From assembly GCA_014925825.1 (NCBI GenBank), contig JACGCK010000003.1, positions 434,001 to 498,000 of the forward strand: a stretch of 64,000 nucleotides of DNA, written 5' to 3'. This document shows positions 46,754 to 56,827 of the stretch, one piece after another (the stretch's first letter is position 1; each line of letters opens with the position of its first letter). The translations under genes were made by a program, and so were the position numbers. The notes under the pieces are model-generated. The model saw nothing but the letters and a program-made list of their open reading frames with translations. It did not search any database and was not told where the DNA came from. Source of the DNA: Pholiota molesta (Eukaryota; Basidiomycota; Agaricomycetes; Agaricales; Strophariaceae).

Positions 46754-47416
46754 CCTCTGAACGTTTATCCGAATCTCAATGAAGACAATCTCCCATCCGT
46801 CATTTTCGAACCAGGAGTATGAGCAAATTTCTATCGAATATACTTGCGGTTAGATAGAGTCCAAGAAGCCGTCACCGACGTCACTCTAGACAGTGCGATG
46901 CTAAAGGTAAATAGGCTAAAAATATTTTCCTCATGTTGCGGGCTGTGGAAATATGACTCAATGGGTAGTTCATATTCTTACTTTAGGACCGCGAGTCTAT
47001 TTGAAGCACCTATATCATCTAACCTAGGATTTTCAATGATTTCCTCAAATTTCACATCCCATTCAATCTCCGGCGTTGCGATCGTCCCGATTTGGTCACT
47101 GTCCTGCCTTTTTTGGATCCTCCAACAGCTATAGCTAAATTTGATCATCATATAGGCCAGTGAAGGCCAGTGACCGTCCCTCTACATAAGAGGATGTCAA
47201 CTGCGAAGAACCCTCGTTAGGGGTACATCGCATCGTCACCCTCAAGAGGGACGGCCAGCAGCCTAACACCTTCGATTCAGCTTGCTTCAAATCCAATTCA
47301 AATCCCTTCCCGAGGCTGCAGAAGGAATTGAGAATAAAGATGCAGAGGAAAAAGGCTGGGATGAGGGAAACGAGGACGAAGCCATGATAGCCGAGTACCT
47401 AGTAGGTGTTAACTAA
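46754..47416 (+). pseudogene. Possible decayed or badly broken gene
   Basis: Several exon-like pieces appear in order: PLNVYPNLNEDNLPSVIFEP (46754-46816), VQEAVTDVTLDSAMLK (46858-46906, flanked by TAG| and |GTAAAT), CDRPDLVTVLPFLDPPTAIA near 47075-47135, and an acidic end EGIENKDAEEKGWDEGNED ending MIAEYLVGVN before TAA at 47414. No continuous phase joins them and no ATG is convincing. It could be a pseudogene or a real gene carrying more indels than its neighbours. I do not recognise the protein. Confidence 0.25.
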
Positions 47417-47433
47417 TAACATTCATGCAGGAG

Positions 47434-47456
47434 CATTGACATTGTCAATGTCAATG
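47434..47456. promoter_or_regulatory. Perfect inverted repeat upstream of the gene at 47589
   Basis: CATTGACATT and its exact reverse complement AATGTCAATG, separated by GTC. The 10-base arms could bind a dimeric transcription factor or form a small hairpin. It lies about 130 bases upstream of the ATG. Confidence 0.5.
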
Positions 47457-47496
47457 ACCATGGTTCGCAGCCGCGGCCCGGCGTGACGCTTGCCTG

Positions 47497-47502
47497 ACGC
47501 GT
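47497..47502. promoter_or_regulatory. ACGCGT (MCB) motif upstream of the gene at 47589
   Basis: A perfect ACGCGT 87 bases before the ATG, in a CG-rich patch. It may make this gene G1/S regulated through MBF; motif-only evidence. Confidence 0.4.
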
Positions 47503-47588
47503 GCTCGATGTCGCGTACATAAAGCCAAATAGAAGGGTTGAACTTGCAGTGATGCGGGGGGATTTAGTATTTCATCTTGTTTTTCACG

Positions 47589-49842
47589 ATGGCTCAGCGT
47601 CCTCGAGCCAGCATCCTCTCTCTTTTTGACCCCCTCTCACACTCTCCGACGTCTGACAAGGAGAACAACGTAGGCGAAACATCCTTCTTCCATCCACCTG
47701 GTTTCCCCAAGCCAAGTCCAGCTCAGCATACGCTGAGGCGCCGGCTCATTGACATCGGCGACATAACCGTCGACGAACCTGACGTGCGACATCTTCTGGA
47801 GATGGAGGTCGAGCTGGAAGAACTCAATAAGCATATCACGGAAGACGACGATGGTGAAACTCTAACATGGCGCGATATGGCCAAGGCGGCTACTCCGAAA
47901 TGGTCTGGACGCCACGCTACCTCATTCACGACCCCGAAAGCTTCTCCGACCCCACGCACACCGCTGGCTGAAATATCCTTCAAGGATGAAACGACTCCTA
48001 TGGCTCGCAAGAAGTCTTACAAGAGGGAAATCATCTCTGGACCCTCGAAATTCCCCCAGGTTGATGTTACCCCAGAACGATCTAGCTCCGTGTCTTCTTC
48101 GCCACCTCTTCATACGTCCTCTGATGAGACTTCTTCGCTTCCTGTATCTCCCCCAAGCATTCAAATTTCCGGTATTGATATCGACGTTCAAGGCAATGAT
48201 CTCACGACCACTCAAAGCGCTACTCTAGGGTCTTCTGTATGCACCTTAGATTTACCAACTCCAACAACCGACAACCTACTTGCAGACACATCCCTTCCTC
48301 TCTCTGTTTCTTTATCATCTCAAACATCTTCTCAGTCATCGCTATCACCAAGTACAGTTATGTCTCTTCCGCATACCCAGGTCCGATTGAGGCCCGACTC
48401 ACACTCGAAAGCGTCGACCGACAACCGCTTATCTATTGATTTGCAGTCGTCTTTCCAACTTCATCTCAACCCTTCGGATACGTCATTTGATTTGTTAAAC
48501 GAGAAAATCTCGTTTTTCAGTTCGAAGAACGGAGACGACTCTTTCCTGAAAAATCTCGAAATTGATGACAGCTTTGGAGATGACGACTTTTCGGATGTAA
48601 AGCCAAACGTGGGTGAAGAAATGCCTTTGAAGAACCCACCAGCACGTATCGATCCAAAGCCAGTATCCCTAGAAGGTGAATATTTCACGCACCTGAGAAT
48701 TAAAGTAGAATCCAGTTTAATATGTCGTAGCGATAAATTCTATCCCACAGAGCGCTATAAAATCGCCCCGGCCTGAAAGCCTCCGTGTGTACTGATTGCT
48801 TTCGTATATGCTGTCTACTAACGATCCCTTGATCTTGCATAGGCGTTTTTGTTCCGAAATTGAGATCTCCTACGGCGTTTAGTAGCGGAGAAAGTGTAGT
48901 TCATGCTATGGCCAAACCATCCTTCAATGACAATCACGGTCTGTGATCTCCATTCACATCAATTACCACTGCTATGGCTCAACTTATTTGTTTTATTTTG
49001 TTTTACTCACGTAGAATTTCATGCCAGCCCGACCGCCATCGTCCATGGACCCCTCTCCGCGAAGCTTCCTTCTCAACTTGGCCTTCGATTGACGAAAAGG
49101 AGCCGAACTGCCTTTAACGCCGAGCTCTTCTTATTCACTCCAACATCCTCCGAAGCCAGTGCCAGCTCTAAAGATAGTAAAACGATCAAAAATACTATCT
49201 CGAAGGCCATCCACCATAGTTAACACCATCTCCACAACGGCGCCTACAATGGCGCCTACGGCAACCTCTACATCAAGCCTGTCTAGAAGAACATCAGGTA
49301 TCTCATCGATTAATCCTCCAGTAGTACGGCCAAAAATACTTCCCTCGGTTTCTTCACCAACCGTAAACAGCAGTAGAGATGTAGATGCTCCGCAGCTTGT
49401 GACCGCACATCCGACCAAGAGAAGCGCAGTATCATCTTTCGCAAATCCTTCATTATCTGGAGATGGACCACGACGGGTATTGGTTTCCGAAGGCCCTAAG
49501 CTCAATTCCCTGTCACGCACAAGCACTTTCGGGCATTCTGAGCCTACAAAGGCATCCTTAGCTGCCAATGGACCGCGGCGTGTTGTGGTCAATTCTGTGG
49601 CCAATGTTGTGGACAAACCTGTCGGTGTGGTAAAACCTGTGGCGGCATCACAGGTTAGCACTGGCCTGAAGCCGCCTGTTAAATATAACACGATAGGGCC
49701 ATCATCTTGCATCCCGAAACCTGTGTCCCGGACTGCAGGATCGCGTCTGCCGGCCCCTACGAGTATCAAATCGCGTTTTGGGGTTCCAACTGTCGCGGCA
49801 AGCACGTCAACCAAAGGATTGCTCGGCAGACGGGTCACGTAG
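47589..49842 (+). CDS. Ser/Thr/Pro-rich protein with SP/TP sites, function unknown
   Basis: Starts MAQRPRASILSLFDPLSHSP. It contains TSDKENN, a helical acidic segment (LLEMEVELEELNKHITEDD), many proline-directed sites (ATPKWSG, TTPKASPTPRTPLAE) and a Ser-rich middle. The C-terminal part lies after an intron starting about 48676. It has basic ALKIVKRSKILSRRPST, two similar GPRRVLV/GPRRVVV motifs (around residues 95-135 of the last exon) and SCIPKPVSR, then KSRFGVPTVAAST and GLLGRRVT at the stop. The frame is disturbed near 49080-49110 (an in-frame stop or several missing bases). Proline-directed sites, an upstream MCB box and an SxIP-like motif would suit a cell-cycle or microtubule-associated protein, but this is speculation; no family was recognised. 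Confidence 0.65.
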
Positions 49843-50154
49843 GCCATAGGGTTGATATAGAAGTAGAAGGCGTGGAACGTTCTTAATCTCGGACTTTTAT
49901 CATGGGTACACTGGGCAATGACCTGCAATAGTCAGTTACGAGTTTATACACCTCATAGCATTATTCCAATCACAATCACGACCCGCACTTCTTTGTACAC
50001 ATCCTTGCGCGTTTGCCGAAAAGGTAATCGGGTGCAAGACCTGGCGTAGAACGGCGATCTTGGGCCCAGAGGTAGAGGAATCGGCGCTGCACGAGGCAGC
50101 GAGCACGTTGGGTGGCTTATTATAGAAGGAAGATAAAAGGGGACGGTACGGGAA
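49843..50154. other. Intergenic stretch, about 310 bases
   Basis: 3' UTR of the preceding gene and promoter of the next; minus-strand ORFs here are shadows without support. Confidence 0.4.
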
Positions 50155-53100
50155 ATGGAGCCCGCCGTGACGCCATTTGCAGTGGTGGCCGTTTTCTGTT
50201 CCTTCCTTCTCGTCGTGTATGGGCCGTTCTCCATGAAATTCAGACTGACCGTCCAACCAAAGCCGAGAGAACACAAATCCATCGTCCCTTCCCATCTCCT
50301 CTCGGACCCCGCGTTCTCACCTGACCCGCATTTAAACCCATATTTCGCCGACCAACAACTTGCATGGGCTCCCCCCCAAGGCCATCCCGTCTTGAAAAAC
50401 AAGAATAAAGGCCCGGTTGCGCATTTCGCGTTGCGTAACGACATCATAGCCTCCGCGGGTTTCGATTTCCAGCTTCTTCAGCCGCCCAACTCTCCCGTGT
50501 CAATCCTTGGTGGCAGTGGCACACAAGAACCTTCTTCATTCCCTTTTTTGTCAACCCTGAAAAGCAGTGCTGCAAGCGATAGCCCTGTTTCTACCGCCAT
50601 CGCGCCCTCTGCGCCCATTGCGCCTGCGACTGCATCGACATCGTTGGTTACACGTTCTACGCCTGTAGCTAAGCCTGCGGTCTCGACAGTGTCTACTGTC
50701 CCTCCACAGCCACCCGCAGCAAAGGTAGCCAAGAAGAGACGGATGCCTTTCCTAACCCGCCGCAAAAGCCAGGCAGCACCCCCAAATCCTCCCAATGCTC
50801 CTCCGAGCTCGACATCGAATAATGTCACTCGGCCCCTCCCACCTCGCATGGTAACGGAGCCTGTCACAGCAGCAGCGCCAGTCAAGAGACCAGTCTTTCC
50901 ACCTCGATCGGCAACCATAGGCACTGATACTCCAAGATCTACGGGTGCTTCTAGTCTCTCTGCAGCTTCAAAACGACATGGGTCGAATTCACGACTGAAT
51001 GACCTGGACAGGATTGATGAACTTGACGAAACGAATCCATGGGGGATATCCCTCCATCATGGTGGTCCATACGAGGCGGCAGTTCAAGCCATTAGACGGG
51101 GCGGGCCCGGGCCTTCTGGCTTTGATCCTAACACCACCTCAGTGAACGAGTTTCATACACAGTATGGACAGGTGCGTTGACTTGAAGTTCTTTCATTGTC
51201 TTTGCTAATTCATTCTCCAGCCTTATGTACCCCCACAAGCGCCCCCCGGTGTTTCTTTGAATCTCTCGCCAGGGCAGATTCTTCCTCGGAACTTTGGAGA
51301 GCAGCGTCCCAGTCACCCACGTCCGAGGGACACTTCAGCTCTGCCCCCGCGGATGCAGCAAGCACATCCCCAGCCCCATCCGGCTCTCTCTCGCAGTCAG
51401 TCGCATGCGAGTAGCTCGCAAACCTCACTGATACCTCCTCGGCATATGAATCGAACGAAGGCACCACCAGATGGCCAATCAGAACCGTTACGATACCGAC
51501 GCCAATCTCAACCAGTTCTTCCGTCCCCTCTACCTTTTCCGCTCAGCTTCCCAATCCTCATCCTGAATTGCATCCAGAGCTCAGACATGATACTTATTCA
51601 GATCTTACTTTTTCCCGTCGTCAATCCCAAACTTACCAACAACCGCCGTTAGTCTTTAACTCCAATCCTGTTGTCAGCCCAGAGCCCAAATCTCAACCAG
51701 CACCGTATAATCTTTCTCGTCGACCGATCCAGGATTCCCAAAAGGATTTCAAAATGCTCCTGATATCTCCCATCGACTGTCTCAAGCTTCTTCAATTACA
51801 CTACTCAATTCTATATCCCAACCTCCATCAGTCCTTCGCTCAGGGCCCTCAGAGCAGTCTAGAGTCGAAGGGCCTCAGAACGCCTCGGATCAGCCCCCTG
51901 GTGAACCCACGTCGTTCAACATCGGTATGGCTATGCTCGAACCCGAGGAAGTACGCGAATCGTCGGAGATTTCGATTTCAACACCTCGAGTCTTTCTATC
52001 CCCTGGAACTCCAGATGACGAGCAGGATTTCGATCCTTATGACCCTATTCATCTCAATAACGAACATTCACGATCGCCATCACCATTGATAGTGCTGTAT
52101 GCGCGTTCTTCGCACAGCTCTCATAGCCATACATCATCATCGTCTCGTAAATCATATGCATCCCGTATACCGTCACCTGATCATTCTATTGAAGCTGCCC
52201 ATCCGGAACCAACCAAAGCTATACGAGCCTCAGAAACAGCTGCTGGTCAGCATGAAACCGCAATTTCTTCGCCAGAGCGGCGCGGTATTGACCCACCTCC
52301 TTATGATCTCGTGGCCCCAGACGGTCCGACTGTTACCCTCGCCGCTGATCGTGTCTCACTCCACCGCCAGTCCTCTCATTTCCGTACGCCGGCGCAAACA
52401 AGCACTTCCTCTCGAAATGCCAGCCCAGCGCCCTCAAAAAAGTCTACGCTATCTGTCCCATCCGAAGGATCGCACTATTCATGGCGAGAACGTCCAATGT
52501 CGCAGCTTGCTACCATGCAGGATGGCCCTGCGATGGGTCAAAATCCACGACATACACCTAATGACTTTGGCGAGCTCCAAGTGAGACCTAGGCCAATGTC
52601 GATGCATGATAATACCGTTCAAAATGCTCGCCCCATAGTGACTCAAGAACGGCCGAATGGATCATCATTTGCGCAGGCCTTCATTCCACCGACTCCACCT
52701 ACGCACAGTAGGGAACGTCTTGTATCGCCGCCTCCCTCTAACTATGCTAAGAGTACTCCTCCATCTATTTCGACGTACTCGTCTAGCCAGGCTCGGAACG
52801 GTCCACCCCCCGCTAATCGGCATCTCCCTAAACGCCTTGTCATGCCAGCGCCTCTCAATAATATGAGTGCCCTGAGTAATCATAACGGGAATGGCCTCAA
52901 CGGCTTGCTTCACCGCCTAACAGGCTGAACCCATTACCCCAGACTTACAATCCACCCAGGCAAATCCCTCCAAGACAGGCGCAAGCGACGTTCCAACCGC
53001 AGACTCAAGTGTACCGCCCTCCTGTCTACCCTCTCGCATCCAAGCCACACGTTCCCGCCGTACAACAGGCCCAAGAGATTCACACCGCGGCGGTGCGCAA

Positions 53101-53287
53101 GTTGAAGAAGCGGGCCAGCCTTATGCCTCCTGCTTCCGCAGTGCATATCCCCCAAGCTCCTATCATCTCTACTGTCTCCTTCGCCGCTCCTGTCATTGGC
53201 TACGGGAACAATGCTTCCGTTGATAAGGCTTTGTCTCGAGCGAAGACTCCCAAGAGGGTGCTCAGCAAGCGCCGGACTGATTTGTGA
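50155..53287 (+). CDS. Large Pro/Ser-rich protein with conserved short motifs, function unknown
   Basis: Starts MEPAVTPFAVVAVFCSFLLV; the alternative ATG at 50233 would remove this hydrophobic stretch and start MKFRLTVQPKP. After a Pro/Ala/Ser-rich region come the conserved-looking NPWGISLHHGGPYEAAVQAI and GPSGFDPNTTSVNEFH. After an intron (about 51174-51221) PGVSLNLSPGQILPRNFGE follows. The remainder is disordered and rich in Pro, Ser, Gln and Arg, with SLHRQSSHFRTPAQTS, YSWRERPMSQLATM and a basic tail (KKRASLMPPAS, KRVLSKRRTDL). Three frame changes (near 51535-51545, 51750-51760 and 52920-52932) each need one missing base and rejoin similar low-complexity sequence. I have seen HHGGPYEA-type motifs in other basidiomycete hypothetical proteins but cannot assign a function. 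A cell-cortex or signalling scaffold is possible. Confidence 0.68.
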
Positions 53288-54493
53288 AGGCTGCGACAGG
53301 CTCGCGTCGCCCTGTACTGTGAACATTGCATTCTTTTTCCGACGCTCTCTAAACTTCTTTTTATCACTGTATGTCTATCATCCCATTTCCAGAACATTGC
53401 TATTGATCATTGCATGTTTTATCACACTTACGTAGACTGTACACTCCTCACCTTGCATACTACTTCTGATTTTATTCTTCTGTATTATCTACGGACGTTT
53501 ATGTGGTACGACGTAGCTAAATAATGTGGCTGTTTTTATGTAAGTAACTCGTTTCAATAGATGCCCATGTCGGCGTGTCAACGATTGTAACGATAATACT
53601 TGTGTGCAGGTGTATGCATGTTTTTGACATGCCCTTGGCAAGAAAGAAAAAAATGAAGGAATCGGACTGAGTACTGATCGCCCATCAATATATATGCATT
53701 AATTCAATGTTGCAATGTGCATCAACGTACACGCTGTGACCTGGCTGACTGTTTTCAACTTAAAACCTTCAAAGGATACTTATTCTTGCTGACTTGATCA
53801 TCTGCACTGCACACCATACTTACCCAATTACTTATGTTGAATCACAGTGACAGGCCAAGAAACTTCCCATGCCCATCTGGTGTCAGCTCCTTTAAACATT
53901 ACGAACCAACATGCGAATTTTAGATACTCTGCTTTACCCCTTGCTCTTGCCTTGCTCCTCCTGCTATCTTGGCCGCATTCCCGCCGAATCTATCTTTGGT
54001 ACTCACCTCTAGAGGCTCTATCTGTGTATGGGACTTCATCCAACGATTTGCAGCAACGTTATTGAACAGATAGAGCTTGCTTTTGGAACCACCCATCTAT
54101 TTCAAGAGGCCTTGCGAACTTCTATTTTTCGTCTCTCATCACGAGCTTTTGTCCCAGCTCTTCCCTCGGTCCAAGGGAAAGAAGTCGGCCATGAGCATGA
54201 GAGTATATCACTTTGCGGGATCTTATACCCTCCGGCGGCAGAAGCTATGAGGACCCTGAACATCCTCAATATGGCCCATTGACAACCCCTAAATAACGCA
54301 GAATTCCTATCCTGCCAGACTTATGTCCCCAATCTGGGTCCTGTATTCAATTGTTACTATTCGCAAACTTTCTCCTTCTGGTCGAATACTTCCGGCTCAT
54401 AAAAGCAGATAACTAAAAGAGAGACCCAATGCTGACTTCCAAGCTCCAGCCCTCCCCAATCTCTCTTCGTCTTGAGTTGCTTGTTTTTTTCTG
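53288..54493. other. Intergenic stretch, 1.2 kb
   Basis: A/T-rich. Two plus ORFs of 72 and 84 codons (53847-54282) have no splice support or motifs; the first is Leu-rich and might look like a signal peptide by chance. No repeat, tRNA or mobile-element signature noticed. Confidence 0.4.
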
Positions 54494-55590
54494 ATGGGTC
54501 AATTCCTCGAAGAAATCCCTCAATATCTCGTCGAATGGATTCTAAAGCAACAGATTTTCTGGGTGGCTTCGGCTCCTCTATCAGCTGACGGACATGTCAA
54601 TATTTCGCCAAAGGCGATTGAGGGTACTTTCCACGTCGATAATTCTCGTCGTGTCTGGTATGAAGACCTTTCGGGATCAGGTGTGATTCAGCCACTTTAA
54701 GACTCTGTTTCATGACCGTTCTGAACTACCATCAGGGGCGGAGACTGTGGCCCACATCCGAGAAAATGGACGGGTAACGATCCTCTTTCATGCCTTTGAA
54801 GGTCCTGCTCGGATCGTCCGGTTATATGGAAAAGGTGCAAATGCCGTTGATGACTTCGCCACTTGAATAAATTCATTAAATCATTTCTTTTGCCAGGTTT
54901 CTTCCATGAAATAGGAACCCCAGAATATGACCGTCTCATAGGCAATGACAAACGGCTTCCAGGATCTCGAGCCATCATTGGCCTAGACGTTCACAAAGTT
55001 GGAACGGTGAGGTCACTCCAAGGTTTACTTCTTCATTTCCTAACATCATATCTTACATTCAGACATGCGGTTATGCCGTCCCATATTATAAATTCATCTC
55101 TCATCGAACGCAGCTCATGACTTGGGCTGCTAAGAAGGAAGCTAATGATCAATGGTTGCAGCCAGAGATCGATGATTCTTTGGCTCAAGCTTCCTCTTCA
55201 TTTACTGCCAGTGACGAGCCAATATCAATCAATCCAAATGGTATGAAGCAATGGTGGAAGTCCCATAATCTCATGAGCCTGGATGGCTTACCTGCATTCT
55301 CTATAACCCTTGGGAGAGGTTTCTCATTTGGCGTTGAGATTAACATTGCCCAAAATAAGGGCACAATACCTCCCAGTATCGGTGAGGTCCCTGCTGATAC
55401 CAGTTGGCAGACAACTTTTACCAAAATTCAATCTCCATTTCATGTTCAAAGAACGAATCGTTGGAGGTCATTTCGTTATTCGGATCTCCTTCCTTTATTA
55501 CATGGTATCCTTCCTTATTTGCTAACCTTGGTCATTGGTATATCCATAGGTCGTTTTTATGATACGCATCATTTTTGGCTCATGGACTAG
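54494..55590 (+). CDS. Pyridoxamine-5'-phosphate-oxidase-fold protein with C-terminal membrane anchor
   Basis: FMN-binding split-barrel family. Starts MGQFLEEIPQYLVEWILKQQ, then FWVASAPLSADGHVNISPKA, VWYEDLSGSGAETVAHIREN, GRVTILFHAFEGPARIVRLY, EIGTPEYDRLI, SRAIIGLDVHKVGTTCGYAV, and PYYKFISHRTQLMTWAAKKE. These are the usual blocks of the fungal pyridoxamine-phosphate-oxidase-related proteins. Introns after GSG, after YGKG and after KVGT all keep phase. The C-terminal region has NLMSLDGLPAF and ends with one hydrophobic helix (LLPLLHGILPYLLTLVIGIS) and a short tail. The true PNPO active-site residues cannot be confirmed, so vitamin B6 activity should not be assumed; flavin or F420-like binding and an unknown reductase role are equally possible. 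Intact frame. Confidence 0.85.
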
Positions 55591-55736
55591 GCTTCGACTA
55601 TTTTTCTTACTTTCCGTAGGCAGCATCTTGCAGATGCACCAAGATTGTGATTCTTGCATTATTTAAAAATCTTCAATAATTTGCAAAAAAAGTACAAGTG
55701 GAGGAAACAAGGAATGAGGATCGGTAGTGTTACAGG

Positions 55737-56626
55737 TCAATATTGTAATCTGAACATGAATTGGAAACTGTACTGCTTTGTATCAGGGTCCCAGTGGGAC
55801 CAATTCCAGTAACCAGCATCATCAGCCTCGTCTTCGATTTCTCGAGCGGGGATGCGGAAAGCAATGGTTTCATAGGGTTCGGCTGCCACCTAAGAAGAGA
55901 GATTGAGCTCTGAGAAATTCTGCACGATATAGAGGCCGACTTACAATGAGATACTGGTAAGCCTTGTTTGGAGGTTCTCTCTTCTGCTCCCAAGCGCTCA
56001 TGAACCGCCGACGAGGCAGAACACCTTCCTTAATTTGAGGTAGATGGACTTGTACCATCATGCCCTCTTTCCCTGTGTCTCTATCCCGAACCTTGGTTAC
56101 TCGATAGCCTGGTCGACCAATTTTCAAGAAGACTTTCCGTTGGATGTTGGTTTGCGTTGGAGCAATCATCAACTGCGTGTCTTTGGCATCGCGGGCAGCG
56201 CGGCGGGCCAGATTGGTTTGATGTTTCTTGCCTTGAGTATGGGCTAAGTATGAGCCCTCGTTGGTGTGAAGCGTCAGACATAGTCGACATTCGAGAGATC
56301 CCAAGTGGTTGCGAAGAATGTAAGGATCCTACGGAACGTTTATGGGTCGCATTATATTACATGAAAGCATTAGAAATGCCACGCACCTTTGCAAGATCGA
56401 TTGTTTCCAGAGCAAGTTTTCGTAGTCGTTCACGGCGATCGACATTGGTTTCTGAAGCGCCTGCAACGCCACCTCCTCCGAACTTGGAACCAACTCGATT
56501 CTGACAACACAGTAAGAACGAAAGAACAAGGAACAAGAGAAAATCAAACAGACCTGGTAATCTGCAGAAATTGTAGTATGGTCAGTACTAATTGCGAATT
56601 CCAGCAAAAACGCAAAGCTTACCCAT
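55737..56626 (-). CDS. PRP11: Splicing factor 3A subunit 2 (Prp11/SAP62)
   Basis: U2 snRNP component needed for prespliceosome formation. Coding exons fit as 56623-56626 (only ATGG), 56554-56561 (8-base microexon), 56387-56500, 55945-56328 and 55737-55889, all joined by GT..AG. The product starts MDYQNRVGSKFGGGGVAGAS, the known SF3A2 N-terminus. It continues RRERLRKLALETIDLAKDPY, a C2H2 matrin-type zinc finger (LECRLCLTLHTNEGSYLAHT, QGKKHQTNLARR), then VFLKIGRPGYRVTKVRD, MMVQVHLPQIKEGVLPRRRF and, in the last exon, EPYETIAFRIPAREIED, GYWNWSHWDPDTKQYSFQF. The human protein has a long Pro-rich tail that is absent here, as in other fungi. Identification is firm. Confidence 0.96.
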
Positions 56627-56827
56627 TCTAGAAAGTAAGAGGGAGTGATGGTAAGAGTGAAGCTCGAAGCGCGCGTCGACTCTTGGCTATGACTTGGTGT
56701 GAAAGTGTATTACATAATCGAGATCTAGGAGCCCGATCCTTTCAAAAATTCTGGTGCACCCATCAACCTACTCTCCCTCCCCTCCCTCCTCTTTTCTCTA
56801 ATCTGCCTCTTTGCAGTACAGAATATT

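Noticed and set aside
49131..49928. 265-codon minus-strand ORF
   Set aside because: It lies antisense to the last exon of the gene at 47589, whose Ser/Thr/Pro composition and frame continuity explain it; the minus frame has no motif.
53847..54282. Two small plus-strand ORFs, the first with a hydrophobic stretch
   Set aside because: No splice sites, no conservation clue, and they lie in an A/T-rich intergenic region.
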